25,072 bases of DNA, from NCBI GenBank assembly GCA_964649095.1, contig CAZYPH010000025.1, positions 1-25,072 of the forward strand. Direction: 5' to 3'. A program made the position numbers and the translations under genes. The notes under the pieces were generated by a model. The model was given only the letters and a program-made list of their open reading frames with translations. It was not told the DNA's origin and did not search any database. Of the stretch, positions 8,982-16,330 are shown one piece after another (positions within the stretch are counted from its first letter, which is position 1; each line of letters opens with the position of its first letter). The DNA is from CAZYPH01 sp964649095 (GTDB lineage Bacteria > Bdellovibrionota > UBA1018 > UBA923).

Positions 8982-10298
8982 TTCTAAACACTGGATATCA
9001 GACTTTTGTTTGGCTGTTAGACGCGGGCCTTTTATGTATAAACTAAAAGCATTTGCCTGAAATAAGCGACGCGCCTCACGCAAAATTTTTTCACGTGTTA
9101 GGTGCTGCAATTGCCCGATGTATTCGGCAGGGTCTACGGGGAAAGGCAATTTTAAAGTAAATGCTTCGGCTAGTACCTGTGACATGGCCCGGGCATTTTC
9201 ACTAGTGGCTAGAACATCATGCTCAAAGCGGCGTTTTACGTGGTTGAATTCATCTTCTGAAATTTTTTGGCGTCGCAGGTCTTGAAGCTCTTCAAATATT
9301 GCTGAAATCACTGTTGTGAGTTTCTTTTTTGAGACCGTAAATTCAATGTCAAAAAGCGAGACATCGGTAAATGCTTCAATACTGGTTGAGATATTGTAGA
9401 CCAGGCCACGTTGTTCACTGACCTTACGCTGTAAACGCGACGATAAACCGTCATCTAAGATACGACTTAAAAACATGCGTTCTAACACACCAGGGCGGCG
9501 TTCACCTGGTGCACGAAACGTCATCAATACTTCGGCTTGAGAGGCCGAGGGATCAGTAATAAATTCAATACGATTTTTTGTATGTTTGACTTCGACATAG
9601 TCTTCGCCAAATACGGGCTTGCTTGAGCGAAACGTGCGGCGGCCAAAGATATCCAAGAATATGCGGTCGATGTGGGTTGCAATTTTCTCAATTCGAATAT
9701 CACCACACAACACCAGAACCATATTGTTTGGTTGGTAGAACTGACTATGAAAATACTTTAAATCTTCAAGTTGGATGCGCTTTAACGAAGACTTCGTTCC
9801 TAAAACATTGCGTCCCAAACTATGGTTGCCGAATGTTAACTTGCGGGCGATGTTTTCTAAACTAGCCTGCCGGCCCTGTTCGTCTAAGTCTTCTAATAGT
9901 TCTTCTAAAATAATACCGCGTTCAATATCGACGTCTTTAAAGAGCGGTTCACCAACCACCGAGGCAATGGCTTCTATCGCTGGTTTTAAAGCATCGTGAA
10001 ACACACGTGTTTGATAAACAGTATATTCTTTATGGGTGAACGCGTTGAGGCCGTCACTAATGCTGTCAAACGTGCGGTTGAGCTCGAAGCTTGTTTGAAA
10101 TTTTTCACATCCACGAAATAATATATGCTCTACAAAGTGGGCAATACCTGCAAGGTGCTCTGGTTCATAACGTGTGCCCACGCCAATTCCCAGAGCAATC
10201 TCAATAAATTTAGTTGAGCGAATGGGGTAGACCACTAGGCCTAACCCACTGCTCAATCGACGGGTTTGCAATTTTGAAACGTTTAACATGCGACGCAC
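8976..10298 (-). CDS. M16-family zinc peptidase (insulinase / processing-peptidase type)
   Basis: This 440-residue protein is one M16 half-unit pair, as in bacterial processing-peptidase-like proteins. The inverted zinc motif HFVEH is at residues 54-58 and the third ligand is expected at Glu132/133 in ILEELLEDLD. So this is the catalytic type of subunit, not an inactive partner. The C-terminal half has the RGLVYNIST segment typical of the M16 C-domain. No signal peptide is visible; it should act in the cytoplasm unless exported by another route. The GTG start at 10298 shares one base with the PhoH stop (TAGTG), suggesting translational coupling; ATG 10289 is an alternative. Substrate unknown. 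Confidence 0.9.
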   Translation of the reverse strand: MRRMLNVSKLQTRRLSSGLGLVVYPIRSTKFIEIALGIGVGTRYEPEHLAGIAHFVEHILFRGCEKFQTSFELNRTFDSISDGLNAFTHKEYTVYQTRVFHDALKPAIEAIASVVGEPLFKDVDIERGIILEELLEDLDEQGRQASLENIARKLTFGNHSLGRNVLGTKSSLKRIQLEDLKYFHSQFYQPNNMVLVLCGDIRIEKIATHIDRIFLDIFGRRTFRSSKPVFGEDYVEVKHTKNRIEFITDPSASQAEVLMTFRAPGERRPGVLERMFLSRILDDGLSSRLQRKVSEQRGLVYNISTSIEAFTDVSLFDIEFTVSKKKLTTVISAIFEELQDLRRQKISEDEFNHVKRRFEHDVLATSENARAMSQVLAEAFTLKLPFPVDPAEYIGQLQHLTREKILREARRLFQANAFSLYIKGPRLTAKQKSDIQCLEL

Positions 10299-11614
10299 TA
10301 GAGCAAATTACTAGCTAGTTCGCTTAACTTAGAACGCTCGCCTTTATACAACGTAATGTGTCCCGAAATCGATTCGTCTTTAAAACGTTCGACTACATAG
10401 GCTAGTCCGTTGTTGTTCGAGTCAATGTAAGGGTTATCGATTTGAAAACAGTCTCCCGTTAAGATGATTTTTGTACCATCACCGGCGCGTGTAATAATCG
10501 TTTTAATTTCATGTGGTGTCAGGTTTTGTGACTCGTCTACGATCATGAATTGTTGCGGGATACTGCGCCCACGAATGTACGTGAGGGGTTCAATGTTGAG
10601 TAGCCCTTGGTTCATCAACTCTTGACAGCCTTTACCCGCACCTCGTTTGCCTTTAGCGCTCTGGTTTCCGAATAGAAAATCAATGTTGTCATAGATGGGT
10701 TGCATCCAAGGATTTAGTTTCTCTTCGATATCACCGGGTAAAAAACCAATGTCTTTACCTAACGGAAACACTGGGCGGCTGACGAGTAGGCGGTGATAAA
10801 TACCTTCGTCGACGGTCTTCGACAAACCTGCAGCGATTGCCAATAGTGTTTTTCCGGTACCTGCTTTACCGACTAAACTTACTAATTTGATTTCGTCGTT
10901 GAGTAGCATGTCGATAGCAAAACTCTGCTCGGCGTTTTTTGGAAAAATACCCCAAAGGCCTTCGGCCGGTTTATATAGAGGAACCACCATATCTAGATCT
11001 TTATTGAAGCGGCCCATCGCTGTGTGATTGGGGTTGGCAGAGTTGCGCAAGATCACGTACTGGTTGGCGCGCAAGTGTTGGTCTTTTAATTGAATACGTT
11101 TTTGCGCATAAAATTCGTCTACGGCCTCTGGCGGCACATCGATCGTTGCGAAACCAGAATACAAGTCTTCGGAGTGTAAATGTGTTGGTTCGTAATCCTC
11201 AGCATCGATACCAAGTGCATCGGCCTTAATACGAAGATTGGTGTCTTTGGTAACAAAAATCACCGGTCTGCGAGGGTTCATCTTTCGCATATGGAAAGCG
11301 GTGGCCAAAATACGATTGTCCGCTTTGTCGTTAGAAAGCTCACTAGGTAAGGCATCGCCGGCACCGAGCTCAACAGTCAGCGTAGCGCCATTACTTAATT
11401 TTACGCCTTTTGAGAGTTGGCCTTGTTTGCGGATTTGATCCATCAGTCTTGAAAAATGCCGAGCATTGCGGCCATTTTCAGACATTTCACGTTTGAAACG
11501 ATCGATTTCTTCTACGACTACGATCGGAATGATGACGTCGTTGGCACCAAACTTCGTAAGTGCGTTGGGATCAAACAAAAGAACATTCGTGTCTATTACA
11601 AAGGCTTTTCTCAA
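10298..11614 (-). CDS. PIN-PhoH fusion ATPase (PhoH2/YlaK type)
   Basis: The 438-residue protein joins an N-terminal PIN ribonuclease-like domain (FVIDTNVLLFDP at the start, with acidic residues EEIDRF and DKADNRILA further on) to a C-terminal PhoH ATPase. The ATPase shows Walker A GKAGTGKT (about 249-256), RPVFPLGKDIGFLPGD, and Walker B FMIVDESQNLTPHE. PhoH2 proteins are described as RNA-unwinding and RNA-cleaving enzymes. The start is TTG 11614, supported by a GGGGGG block 8 bases upstream. Its stop overlaps the M16 peptidase start. It lies about 75 bases downstream of the outer-membrane barrel gene in the same direction. The main uncertainty is physiological role, not family. Confidence 0.93.
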   Translation of the reverse strand: MRKAFVIDTNVLLFDPNALTKFGANDVIIPIVVVEEIDRFKREMSENGRNARHFSRLMDQIRKQGQLSKGVKLSNGATLTVELGAGDALPSELSNDKADNRILATAFHMRKMNPRRPVIFVTKDTNLRIKADALGIDAEDYEPTHLHSEDLYSGFATIDVPPEAVDEFYAQKRIQLKDQHLRANQYVILRNSANPNHTAMGRFNKDLDMVVPLYKPAEGLWGIFPKNAEQSFAIDMLLNDEIKLVSLVGKAGTGKTLLAIAAGLSKTVDEGIYHRLLVSRPVFPLGKDIGFLPGDIEEKLNPWMQPIYDNIDFLFGNQSAKGKRGAGKGCQELMNQGLLNIEPLTYIRGRSIPQQFMIVDESQNLTPHEIKTIITRAGDGTKIILTGDCFQIDNPYIDSNNNGLAYVVERFKDESISGHITLYKGERSKLSELASNLL

Positions 11615-11689
11615 TGGTGAGGCCCCCCTATCTAACTGTAAATCGTAAGGAAAAGAGGGGGTGAATTCAAGCGCACGTGTGTTTTAATT

Positions 11690-12958
11690 TTATTTCCTTG
11701 GTGAGCGGCGCCTATCAATGCTGCGCTGACTTTTACGATCAAGACCCAAGAAGCCGAACTTAAAAGTAATCTGCGCGATGTAGCGGCGCTCACGATTTTC
11801 GCGCTGGCTGGTGCCGTGTTCAACAGAGTAACTAGCGGCGGTTACTTCGAAGATTCCAAGGTCCAATTTGCCACCCATTGTAAAGCCATCTTGATTGTAG
11901 CCGAACTGAGCGCCGATTATACCAAAATCAAGCTCTGTACCTAGATGAAGTTTGAGAAGTTTGTGGCCTAAAGATTGGTTTAAACGGCGCATCTCGGCAC
12001 TAAAACGAAATTCTGAGACATTTGATTTTTTACTGCGAGAGAGTTGCTGCACAAAACCAAAGCCAGCAGAAAGATTATTTAAGATAGAGGGCGGCGAACC
12101 TAAATCGTTCGTTGAAGTAAATTTGGTATCACCGATGTCCTGCCAAGCCGAACCTAGAATGAGCTGGCTAGTCGGGCTTAGACCAATTTCATACTGCAGT
12201 CCCAGATTCACACCATAACCGCGTGCGGGGCCTGCTTTTGCATTTTCGATTACGTTACTAAGTCCGCCGTTAATTAATTCGAGTGCATTGACGGATGTTT
12301 GAAACCCGGACCGTTCTATGTACTTAAAGGCGGTTCCAAGTCTTAAGTAGTGTTTTGGTAGAATGCCACGAGATTCAAAAGCAAAACCGCTTATAATACC
12401 AGTGTCTTTAAAGTAGTAGGCGCGAGTAATGGGTAGACTGTCATGCGTAATGCTTAAACCAGCTTGGTGTTGATTTAAATACCCTAAAAAGAAGCCAGGA
12501 AAAGCAATGCCGGGCAAAACGGAAAAGCGAGCGGATAGATTCTTGCCCTTTAAGTCGTTTATTTTTTCGTAGGTGACTCCATCCATGACACCACGAATTT
12601 TAGAGACACTTCTCGTCGCATCTTGCGATGTTTCTAGCGTCGGATTAATCAGTCGAATCTCACCCTGCGGAATCAACGCCAAGCCAGCTGGATTATAAAA
12701 CACACTCTCGGCATCGTTTGTAATAGCCGTGAGGGCATTGCCGGCGCCGGCACCGCGCACGCTCTGATAAAACTCTGGAATGTACTGCGCCCGCGCTAGG
12801 CCGCTAAAGCCGAAAAAAATAAAGCTAGTGATGAAAAACGTACGATACAAAAACGTATGATAGATAGCCGCCCTGGCACATTGTGTCGGAACTCGAGAAC
12901 GCAGAAAAAAAATCTGGCCTGTATCTACACAGGTGGGCGTGTTTGTTTTAAAAAACAT
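11690..12958 (-). CDS. Outer-membrane beta-barrel protein (UPF0164 / PorV-like)
   Basis: The diagnostic N-terminal region of the mature protein, GAGNALTAITNDAESVFYNPAGLA, broken as GAGNALTAITND and AESVFYNPAGLA, is the pattern of UPF0164/PorV/FadL-like barrels. The remaining 350 residues alternate polar and hydrophobic positions, with several GLGYEIG-like strand patterns. A signal peptide (FFITSFIFFGFSGLARA, cleaved before QYIPEF) begins only about 38 residues into the longest frame. The true start may therefore be a later codon, such as TTG 12850. ATG 12958 has GGAG abutting it with no spacer. The gene ends with a basic tail (RKSQRSIDRRRSPRK), odd for a barrel, whose last strand would normally end in an aromatic residue. 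The exact role, such as lipid transport or a secretion-associated barrel, is not resolved. Confidence 0.65.
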   Translation of the reverse strand: MFFKTNTPTCVDTGQIFFLRSRVPTQCARAAIYHTFLYRTFFITSFIFFGFSGLARAQYIPEFYQSVRGAGAGNALTAITNDAESVFYNPAGLALIPQGEIRLINPTLETSQDATRSVSKIRGVMDGVTYEKINDLKGKNLSARFSVLPGIAFPGFFLGYLNQHQAGLSITHDSLPITRAYYFKDTGIISGFAFESRGILPKHYLRLGTAFKYIERSGFQTSVNALELINGGLSNVIENAKAGPARGYGVNLGLQYEIGLSPTSQLILGSAWQDIGDTKFTSTNDLGSPPSILNNLSAGFGFVQQLSRSKKSNVSEFRFSAEMRRLNQSLGHKLLKLHLGTELDFGIIGAQFGYNQDGFTMGGKLDLGIFEVTAASYSVEHGTSQRENRERRYIAQITFKFGFLGLDRKSQRSIDRRRSPRK

Positions 12959-12977
12959 CTCCGGTCATCCATAACCG

Positions 12978-13013
12978 TTTCTAAATATATTATTTTACTA
13001 ATATATTTAGAAA
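12978..13013. repeat. Perfect AT-rich inverted repeat at the aminotransferase 3' end
   Basis: TTTCTAAATATATT (12978-12991) and AATATATTTAGAAA (13000-13013) are exact reverse complements of 14 bases around an 8-base loop. The repeat overlaps the last codons and stop of the aminotransferase gene and lies 20 bases from the next ORF start. No T run follows on the minus strand, so it is not a standard terminator. It may be an RNA stability hairpin or a protein-binding site. Confidence 0.75.
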
Positions 13014-14210
13014 TTGCACAATTCTGTTTGCGCCTTCTTCTATAACGGCATCACTGGTAGCAAAACTCAATCGTATAAAATTCGGTGCTCCAAAGCTTGT
13101 ACCTGCTACCGTGCCGACGTGGGCCTCAGATAAAAGGTATAAACTCAACTCATCGCTCGTGGCGATGGGCTTTCCTTGATTATAGCTCTGACTATGCCTT
13201 CCAAGAAACGCACCAATGTCGACAAATAGGTAAAAGGCGCCGGTTGGTTTTATGTAGCTAAACTCTGGAGCTCGATCAAAAATCGAACACACAAGCTCTC
13301 GGCGACGGCGAAAAATTTGCCGACGTTCGTCTAAAACATCTTCTTTGACGTTGAGGGCTTCTAAGGCGGCAAATTGCGCCACAGAGTTTGGGTTTGATGT
13401 TGTTTGGCTCTGCAACAAACTCATCGCTTTGATGACCGACGTAGGTGCGGCGGCATACCCCAATCGCCAACCTGTCATCGAATACGCCTTAGAAAAGCCA
13501 TTGATAGTAATGGTCCGTGAGAAGGCATCAGCAGATACCGAAGCAAAACTGGTAAACGGCAAATCGAACGTCAGTTTTTCGTAAATTTCATCAGACAGGA
13601 CTAAAACCGATGTGCCCTCTAATACTTGCGCTAATGCGGCCAACTCGGCTCGACTATACGTTACACCTGATGGGTTCGAGGGGCTGTTGAGAATCAACAT
13701 TCTTGTTTTGTTGGTGAGCGTTTGTTTTAGAATAGTGGGGGTGAGTTTGTATTCGTTTGCCGCCGTCGTTGTGATGATAGTTGCGGTGGCGCCCGACAGT
13801 TTCACCATTTCGGGATAACTTACCCAGTACGGTGCTACTATGAGTACTTCATCTCCCTGATTTAAGAGTGCATCAAAACACAATGCAATACATTGTTTGC
13901 CCCCGGTGCTGTCGATGATTTGTTCGGGTGTATAATCAACACCGTTATCGCGTTTTAATTTTTGCGAAAGTGCAGTGCGTAGCTCAAGGGTTCCGTTGAC
14001 GAGCGTGTATTTGTTAAAATCTTTTTCGATCGCCTCGATCGCTTTGGTTTTAACATTGGCGGGCACTGGCATATCGGGCTCGCCGGCTGTGAGATTAAAA
14101 ACTTTAATGCCCTTTTGTGTGAGTTCTTTGGTTAACGCGCCCATTTTTAGGGTCGCGCTTTCGGCAACGCCGTTAAGTTTATTAGAAAGGGTCCAGTTTG
14201 GAGTGTTCAT
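12990..14210 (-). CDS. Aspartate aminotransferase-type PLP enzyme (class I)
   Basis: The 406-residue fold-type I aminotransferase has the family landmarks in order: FNLTAGEPDMPVP near residue 40, the substrate-side STGGKQ, NSPSNPSGVTYS, VLSDEIYEKLTFD, and the PLP-Schiff-base lysine in GFSKAYSMTGWRLGY (Lys about 241). The C-terminal domain ends in IRLSFATS with the conserved carboxylate-binding arginine. The sequence fits the bacterial I-gamma aspartate aminotransferases, which interconvert aspartate and oxaloacetate with glutamate, some also acting on prephenate. It lies 18 bases after coaD in the same direction, likely co-transcribed. Substrate choice among aspartate, aromatic amino acids and prephenate is not settled by sequence. 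The start ATG 14210 has only a weak AGAG upstream. Confidence 0.92.
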   Translation of the reverse strand: MNTPNWTLSNKLNGVAESATLKMGALTKELTQKGIKVFNLTAGEPDMPVPANVKTKAIEAIEKDFNKYTLVNGTLELRTALSQKLKRDNGVDYTPEQIIDSTGGKQCIALCFDALLNQGDEVLIVAPYWVSYPEMVKLSGATATIITTTAANEYKLTPTILKQTLTNKTRMLILNSPSNPSGVTYSRAELAALAQVLEGTSVLVLSDEIYEKLTFDLPFTSFASVSADAFSRTITINGFSKAYSMTGWRLGYAAAPTSVIKAMSLLQSQTTSNPNSVAQFAALEALNVKEDVLDERRQIFRRRRELVCSIFDRAPEFSYIKPTGAFYLFVDIGAFLGRHSQSYNQGKPIATSDELSLYLLSEAHVGTVAGTSFGAPNFIRLSFATSDAVIEEGANRIVQFLNILVK

Positions 14211-14228
14211 GTCTTGTTACTCTGTTTG

Positions 14229-14759
14229 TTACTTTCGTGTTTTTAAATAATTAATCACCGCTTTAGGTACATAACGTGTGATGTCACCGTTAAAACGGTA
14301 CAGTTCTTTGATCATCGAGCTAGATACAAAATAGAGATTGGGGCCCGTCATCATAAACAGTGTTTCGATATTCGAGTTAATTTCGCGATTCATCGAGGCC
14401 ATCATAAATTCATATTCAAAATCACTGGCAGCGCGTAGACCACGAATAAGCGCTGTGGCCCCAGCATGGCGAGCATAGTCGACGACAAGACCATCGAATT
14501 GATCGACCAACACACGATCGGATAGTTTTTCATCCGCAATGACCTGGCTAATAACGTCTAAACGTTCGGCCGAGTTTAAAAGCGGTTTTTTTTTGTCGCT
14601 GTTTGCGACCAATAAAATAATTTTTGGAAAGACTTTTAGGGCACGCCAAAGAATATCAATGTGGCCATTGGTGATGGGGTCGAAGCTTCCCGGGTAAATA
14701 GCTAGGCTTGTGCCCGTAGGCGGGGCAGGTACTTTTTTACTGCGGTTTGAGTGGCGCAT
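14229..14759 (-). CDS. coaD: Pantetheine-phosphate adenylyltransferase
   Basis: It catalyses the fourth step of coenzyme A synthesis, ATP plus 4'-phosphopantetheine to dephospho-CoA. The 176-residue sequence is a nucleotidyltransferase with IYPGSFDPITNGH (the TxGH box, residues 30-33), the ALIRGLRAASDFEYE segment, MMASMNREI, and the second catalytic motif VSSSMIKE near residue 145. The ATG at 14759 gives an N-terminal extension of about 17 basic residues relative to usual CoaD, and no closer in-frame start exists. A sequence TGCTATAGT (extended -10) lies on the minus strand only 6 bases before the ATG, and no Shine-Dalgarno is seen, suggesting a nearly leaderless transcript in addition to read-through from rsmD, which ends 29 bases upstream. 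Confidence 0.97.
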   Translation of the reverse strand: MRHSNRSKKVPAPPTGTSLAIYPGSFDPITNGHIDILWRALKVFPKIILLVANSDKKKPLLNSAERLDVISQVIADEKLSDRVLVDQFDGLVVDYARHAGATALIRGLRAASDFEYEFMMASMNREINSNIETLFMMTGPNLYFVSSSMIKELYRFNGDITRYVPKAVINYLKTRK

Positions 14760-14765
14760 GTTGGC

Positions 14766-14774
14766 ACTATAGCA
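14766..14774 (-). promoter_or_regulatory. Candidate extended -10 promoter immediately before coaD
   Basis: Read on the minus strand the sequence is TGC-TATAGT followed by GCCAAC and the ATG. TGnTATAAT is the extended -10 consensus of sigma-70-type promoters. No good -35 hexamer is visible at 17-18 bases. Initiation at the usual distance would fall at or next to the start codon, so the coaD mRNA could be leaderless. Confidence 0.4.
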
Positions 14775-14788
14775 AACCCTTCGACTAA

Positions 14789-15394
14789 CTAAGAACGTTT
14801 TTTAAAAAACACCACCACACTATCGCCATATTCTTTTAGTTTTAGAAGTTCTAGGTCGGCCTCGATGCTCAATGTTTCGATGGATTTGGTCCAGATTCTT
14901 AAGTCTTTAGGGTTTTGTTCCTCTAAAACTAATAGTCCACCAGGTGCAAGCCGCTGGTGGGTTCTTTCAAGTGTCAGTAACTGTTCTCCATGGCCTTGAT
15001 TATAGGGTGGATCTGCTAAAACCAAAGTACTTTGTGGTAGTCTTGAATACGCCTGTTCCACCGAGTTGCTTAACAAGGTGAGCTGTGGTGGTGTGTGGTT
15101 TTGTTTGACGAAGTGGCGGGTGATCGTAGCTATGTTTTGATGGAGTGTGTTGAGAGCTATCTTATTATTCTCAACAAAAATAATTTGTGGCGCACCTTGG
15201 CTTGCCGCTTCAAAGCCTAAGGCTCCGGATCCGGCAAAGAGATCTACTACGATGGTCGCCTCCCAGTCTTCTATGATGGGCGCTAAGGTATTAAATAGAG
15301 CCTGTCTCAAACGCGCCGAAGAGGGCCGTGTTGAAGCGATCTGCGGCGTCTGAATAGAGATGCCCTTTAAAAGGCCAGTAGAAAGCGTGATCAT
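14789..15394 (-). CDS. rsmD: 16S rRNA (guanine(966)-N2)-methyltransferase
   Basis: RsmD methylates G966 (E. coli numbering) of 16S rRNA in the assembled small subunit, using S-adenosylmethionine. The 201-residue protein shows SARLRQALFNTL near residue 26, motif I DLFAGSGALGFEAA (about 51-64), the acidic motif II in FVENNKIAL, and catalytic motif IV LADPPYN (about 126-132). All are intact, in contrast to the degenerate methyltransferase at 16331. The rsmD-coaD neighbourhood is widespread in bacteria and supports both identifications. Start ATG 15394; the gene precedes coaD by 29 bases. It lies 72 bases downstream of the proline-rich protein gene. Confidence 0.95.
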   Translation of the reverse strand: MITLSTGLLKGISIQTPQIASTRPSSARLRQALFNTLAPIIEDWEATIVVDLFAGSGALGFEAASQGAPQIIFVENNKIALNTLHQNIATITRHFVKQNHTPPQLTLLSNSVEQAYSRLPQSTLVLADPPYNQGHGEQLLTLERTHQRLAPGGLLVLEEQNPKDLRIWTKSIETLSIEADLELLKLKEYGDSVVVFFKKRS

Positions 15395-15466
15395 GTCATT
15401 GTGTGTATAATCTTCGTACTGGAAGCGCCAGTGCTCACGCTGATGTTTGAGTCGGTACTCAGTTGT

Positions 15467-16027
15467 TTAAGCGGCCCGCGGCGCCGTTAGCGGCGTAGCA
15501 AATGGTACTTTAAACTCGGCACCTTGATCGGTACGAATCACAAGACCAGTATCCGTACAGAATAACGATACACTGACGCCCGCCCTTGCGAACTCCAGTT
15601 GAATTTCTGTACAGCCGCTGACTTTTAATCCCAAGCTGCCGTCGCCAGCAAGAGGGCTTTCAAAAGAGGCGCTAGTTAAAAGGTCGTCTGAAAGATTTGG
15701 TGTGTTTGGGGTCATGGTGGTCTCCTGAGTATGAAAAGTTGGTGTGTTGATAGGTGTCACTGCAATGGCATCGGCATCGGCTTCTGACGGCTCGGGTGGT
15801 GCTGGTGGTGGCACGGCAGCTAAGGTTGGGGCTAAAGGTTCTAAAGCGGGTGGTGGTGGAGGAGGTGGTTCTGCTTCTGTTTTTGCGACCACGGGTTCTG
15901 AGGCTACGGCAGCATTAGGCGGCGGTGTAGAGTCAGGGCTGAGCTTGCGCTCAAGGTCTTCAATCTCTTTCATAATGCGCTCGATCTCAGTTTGATCGGT
16001 AATGGTTTGGCTGGATGCATTAGACAT
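15467..16027 (-). CDS. Proline-rich hypothetical protein
   Basis: The 186-residue protein has three parts. An N-terminal acidic coiled-coil-prone helix (about 10-30, with EIERIMKEIEDLERKL) comes first. A low-complexity proline/alanine-rich linker follows (about 33-110), including a run of seven prolines. A small C-terminal domain (about 120-186) looks beta-rich (LGLKVSGCTEIQLEFARAG, then VSVSLFCTDTGLVIRTDQG). I do not recognise the family. The translation is supported by a strong AAGGGG ribosome site 7 bases before the ATG. No signal peptide or membrane segment is present. The Pro-rich linker resembles tethers that join two binding domains. It is the first gene of the minus-strand run and may share a promoter region with the divergent 16331 cluster. 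Confidence 0.7.
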   Translation of the reverse strand: MSNASSQTITDQTEIERIMKEIEDLERKLSPDSTPPPNAAVASEPVVAKTEAEPPPPPPPALEPLAPTLAAVPPPAPPEPSEADADAIAVTPINTPTFHTQETTMTPNTPNLSDDLLTSASFESPLAGDGSLGLKVSGCTEIQLEFARAGVSVSLFCTDTGLVIRTDQGAEFKVPFATPLTAPRAA

Positions 16028-16152
16028 TTTTTTGCCCCTTCTACGTTTTAATCAGTCAAGTGAATTGAAACCAAAGCGCGCATAAAAATAAATTACGCTA
16101 GCTAACTATCATTTTTTTCGGAGCAAGCTTTTCATTCCTTGAGTCTTTGTTT

Positions 16153-16178
16153 AAAAATTTAGGTGCAGGCAAATTTTT
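16153..16178. repeat. 8-bp inverted repeat, possible operator
   Basis: AAAAATTT (16153-16160) and AAATTTTT (16171-16178) are perfect reverse complements with a 10-base spacer (AGGTGCAGGC). The centre-to-centre distance of about 18 bases, close to two helical turns, would allow a dimeric regulator to bind. The arms are simple A/T runs, so chance is a real alternative. Confidence 0.4.
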
Positions 16179-16196
16179 CTGTCGGCAAATCAGTAA

Positions 16197-16218
16197 CAAC
16201 TAATAACAATCATAGTTG
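16197..16218. repeat. 6-bp inverted repeat, possible operator
   Basis: CAACTA (16197-16202) and TAGTTG (16213-16218) form a perfect dyad with a 10-base spacer, the same spacer length as the dyad 20 bases upstream. Together they could form a regulatory region. The arms are short. Confidence 0.35.
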
Positions 16219-16270
16219 AAATTCCCGCGTACGTTTTTCAGAGATTTTATTTTTAGAAATTGTAGTGCTT

Positions 16271-16310
16271 CGCCAGCCGTTTTCTAGCTGGTGTTAGTTT
16301 GTTAACGGCT
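16271..16310 (+). promoter_or_regulatory. Two mutually exclusive stem-loops before the 16331 gene
   Basis: CGCCAGC (16271-16277) can pair with GCTGGTG (16287-16293). Alternatively AGCCGTT (16275-16281) can pair with AACGGCT (16304-16310). The two stems share bases 16275-16277 and so compete. They end 20 bases before the ATG at 16331. This is an attenuator-like arrangement, but there is no long U tract and no leader peptide is obvious. Confidence 0.4.
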
Positions 16311-16330
16311 TATTTAGGTAATTGGGTTAG

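Larger units (their letters stand above)
16028..16330. promoter_or_regulatory. Divergent intergenic region with several dyads
   Basis: This is the only stretch of about 300 bases without a gene. It separates the minus-strand run from the forward three-gene cluster and must contain promoters for both. It is A/T-rich. I see no confident -35/-10 pair and no sigma-54 -24/-12 site. It contains an AT-rich dyad (16153-16178), a second dyad (16197-16218) and competing hairpins near the 16331 start. Confidence 0.55.

Noticed and set aside
12978..13013. Rho-independent terminator of the aminotransferase
   Set aside because: The stem is almost purely A/T and no T run follows on the minus strand.
15430..15466. 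Small hairpins between rsmD and the proline-rich gene as a terminator
   Set aside because: Only 4-5 bp stems with no following T tract on the minus strand.
15744..15995. Glycine-rich plus-strand ORF opposite the proline-rich gene
   Set aside because: It is the antisense of the polyproline linker (CCN against NGG) and has no ribosome site; the minus-strand frame has a strong one.
16028..16330. Sigma-54 promoter for the adjacent genes
   Set aside because: No GG-N10-GC type -24/-12 element was found on either strand in this region, despite the activator encoded at 7560.
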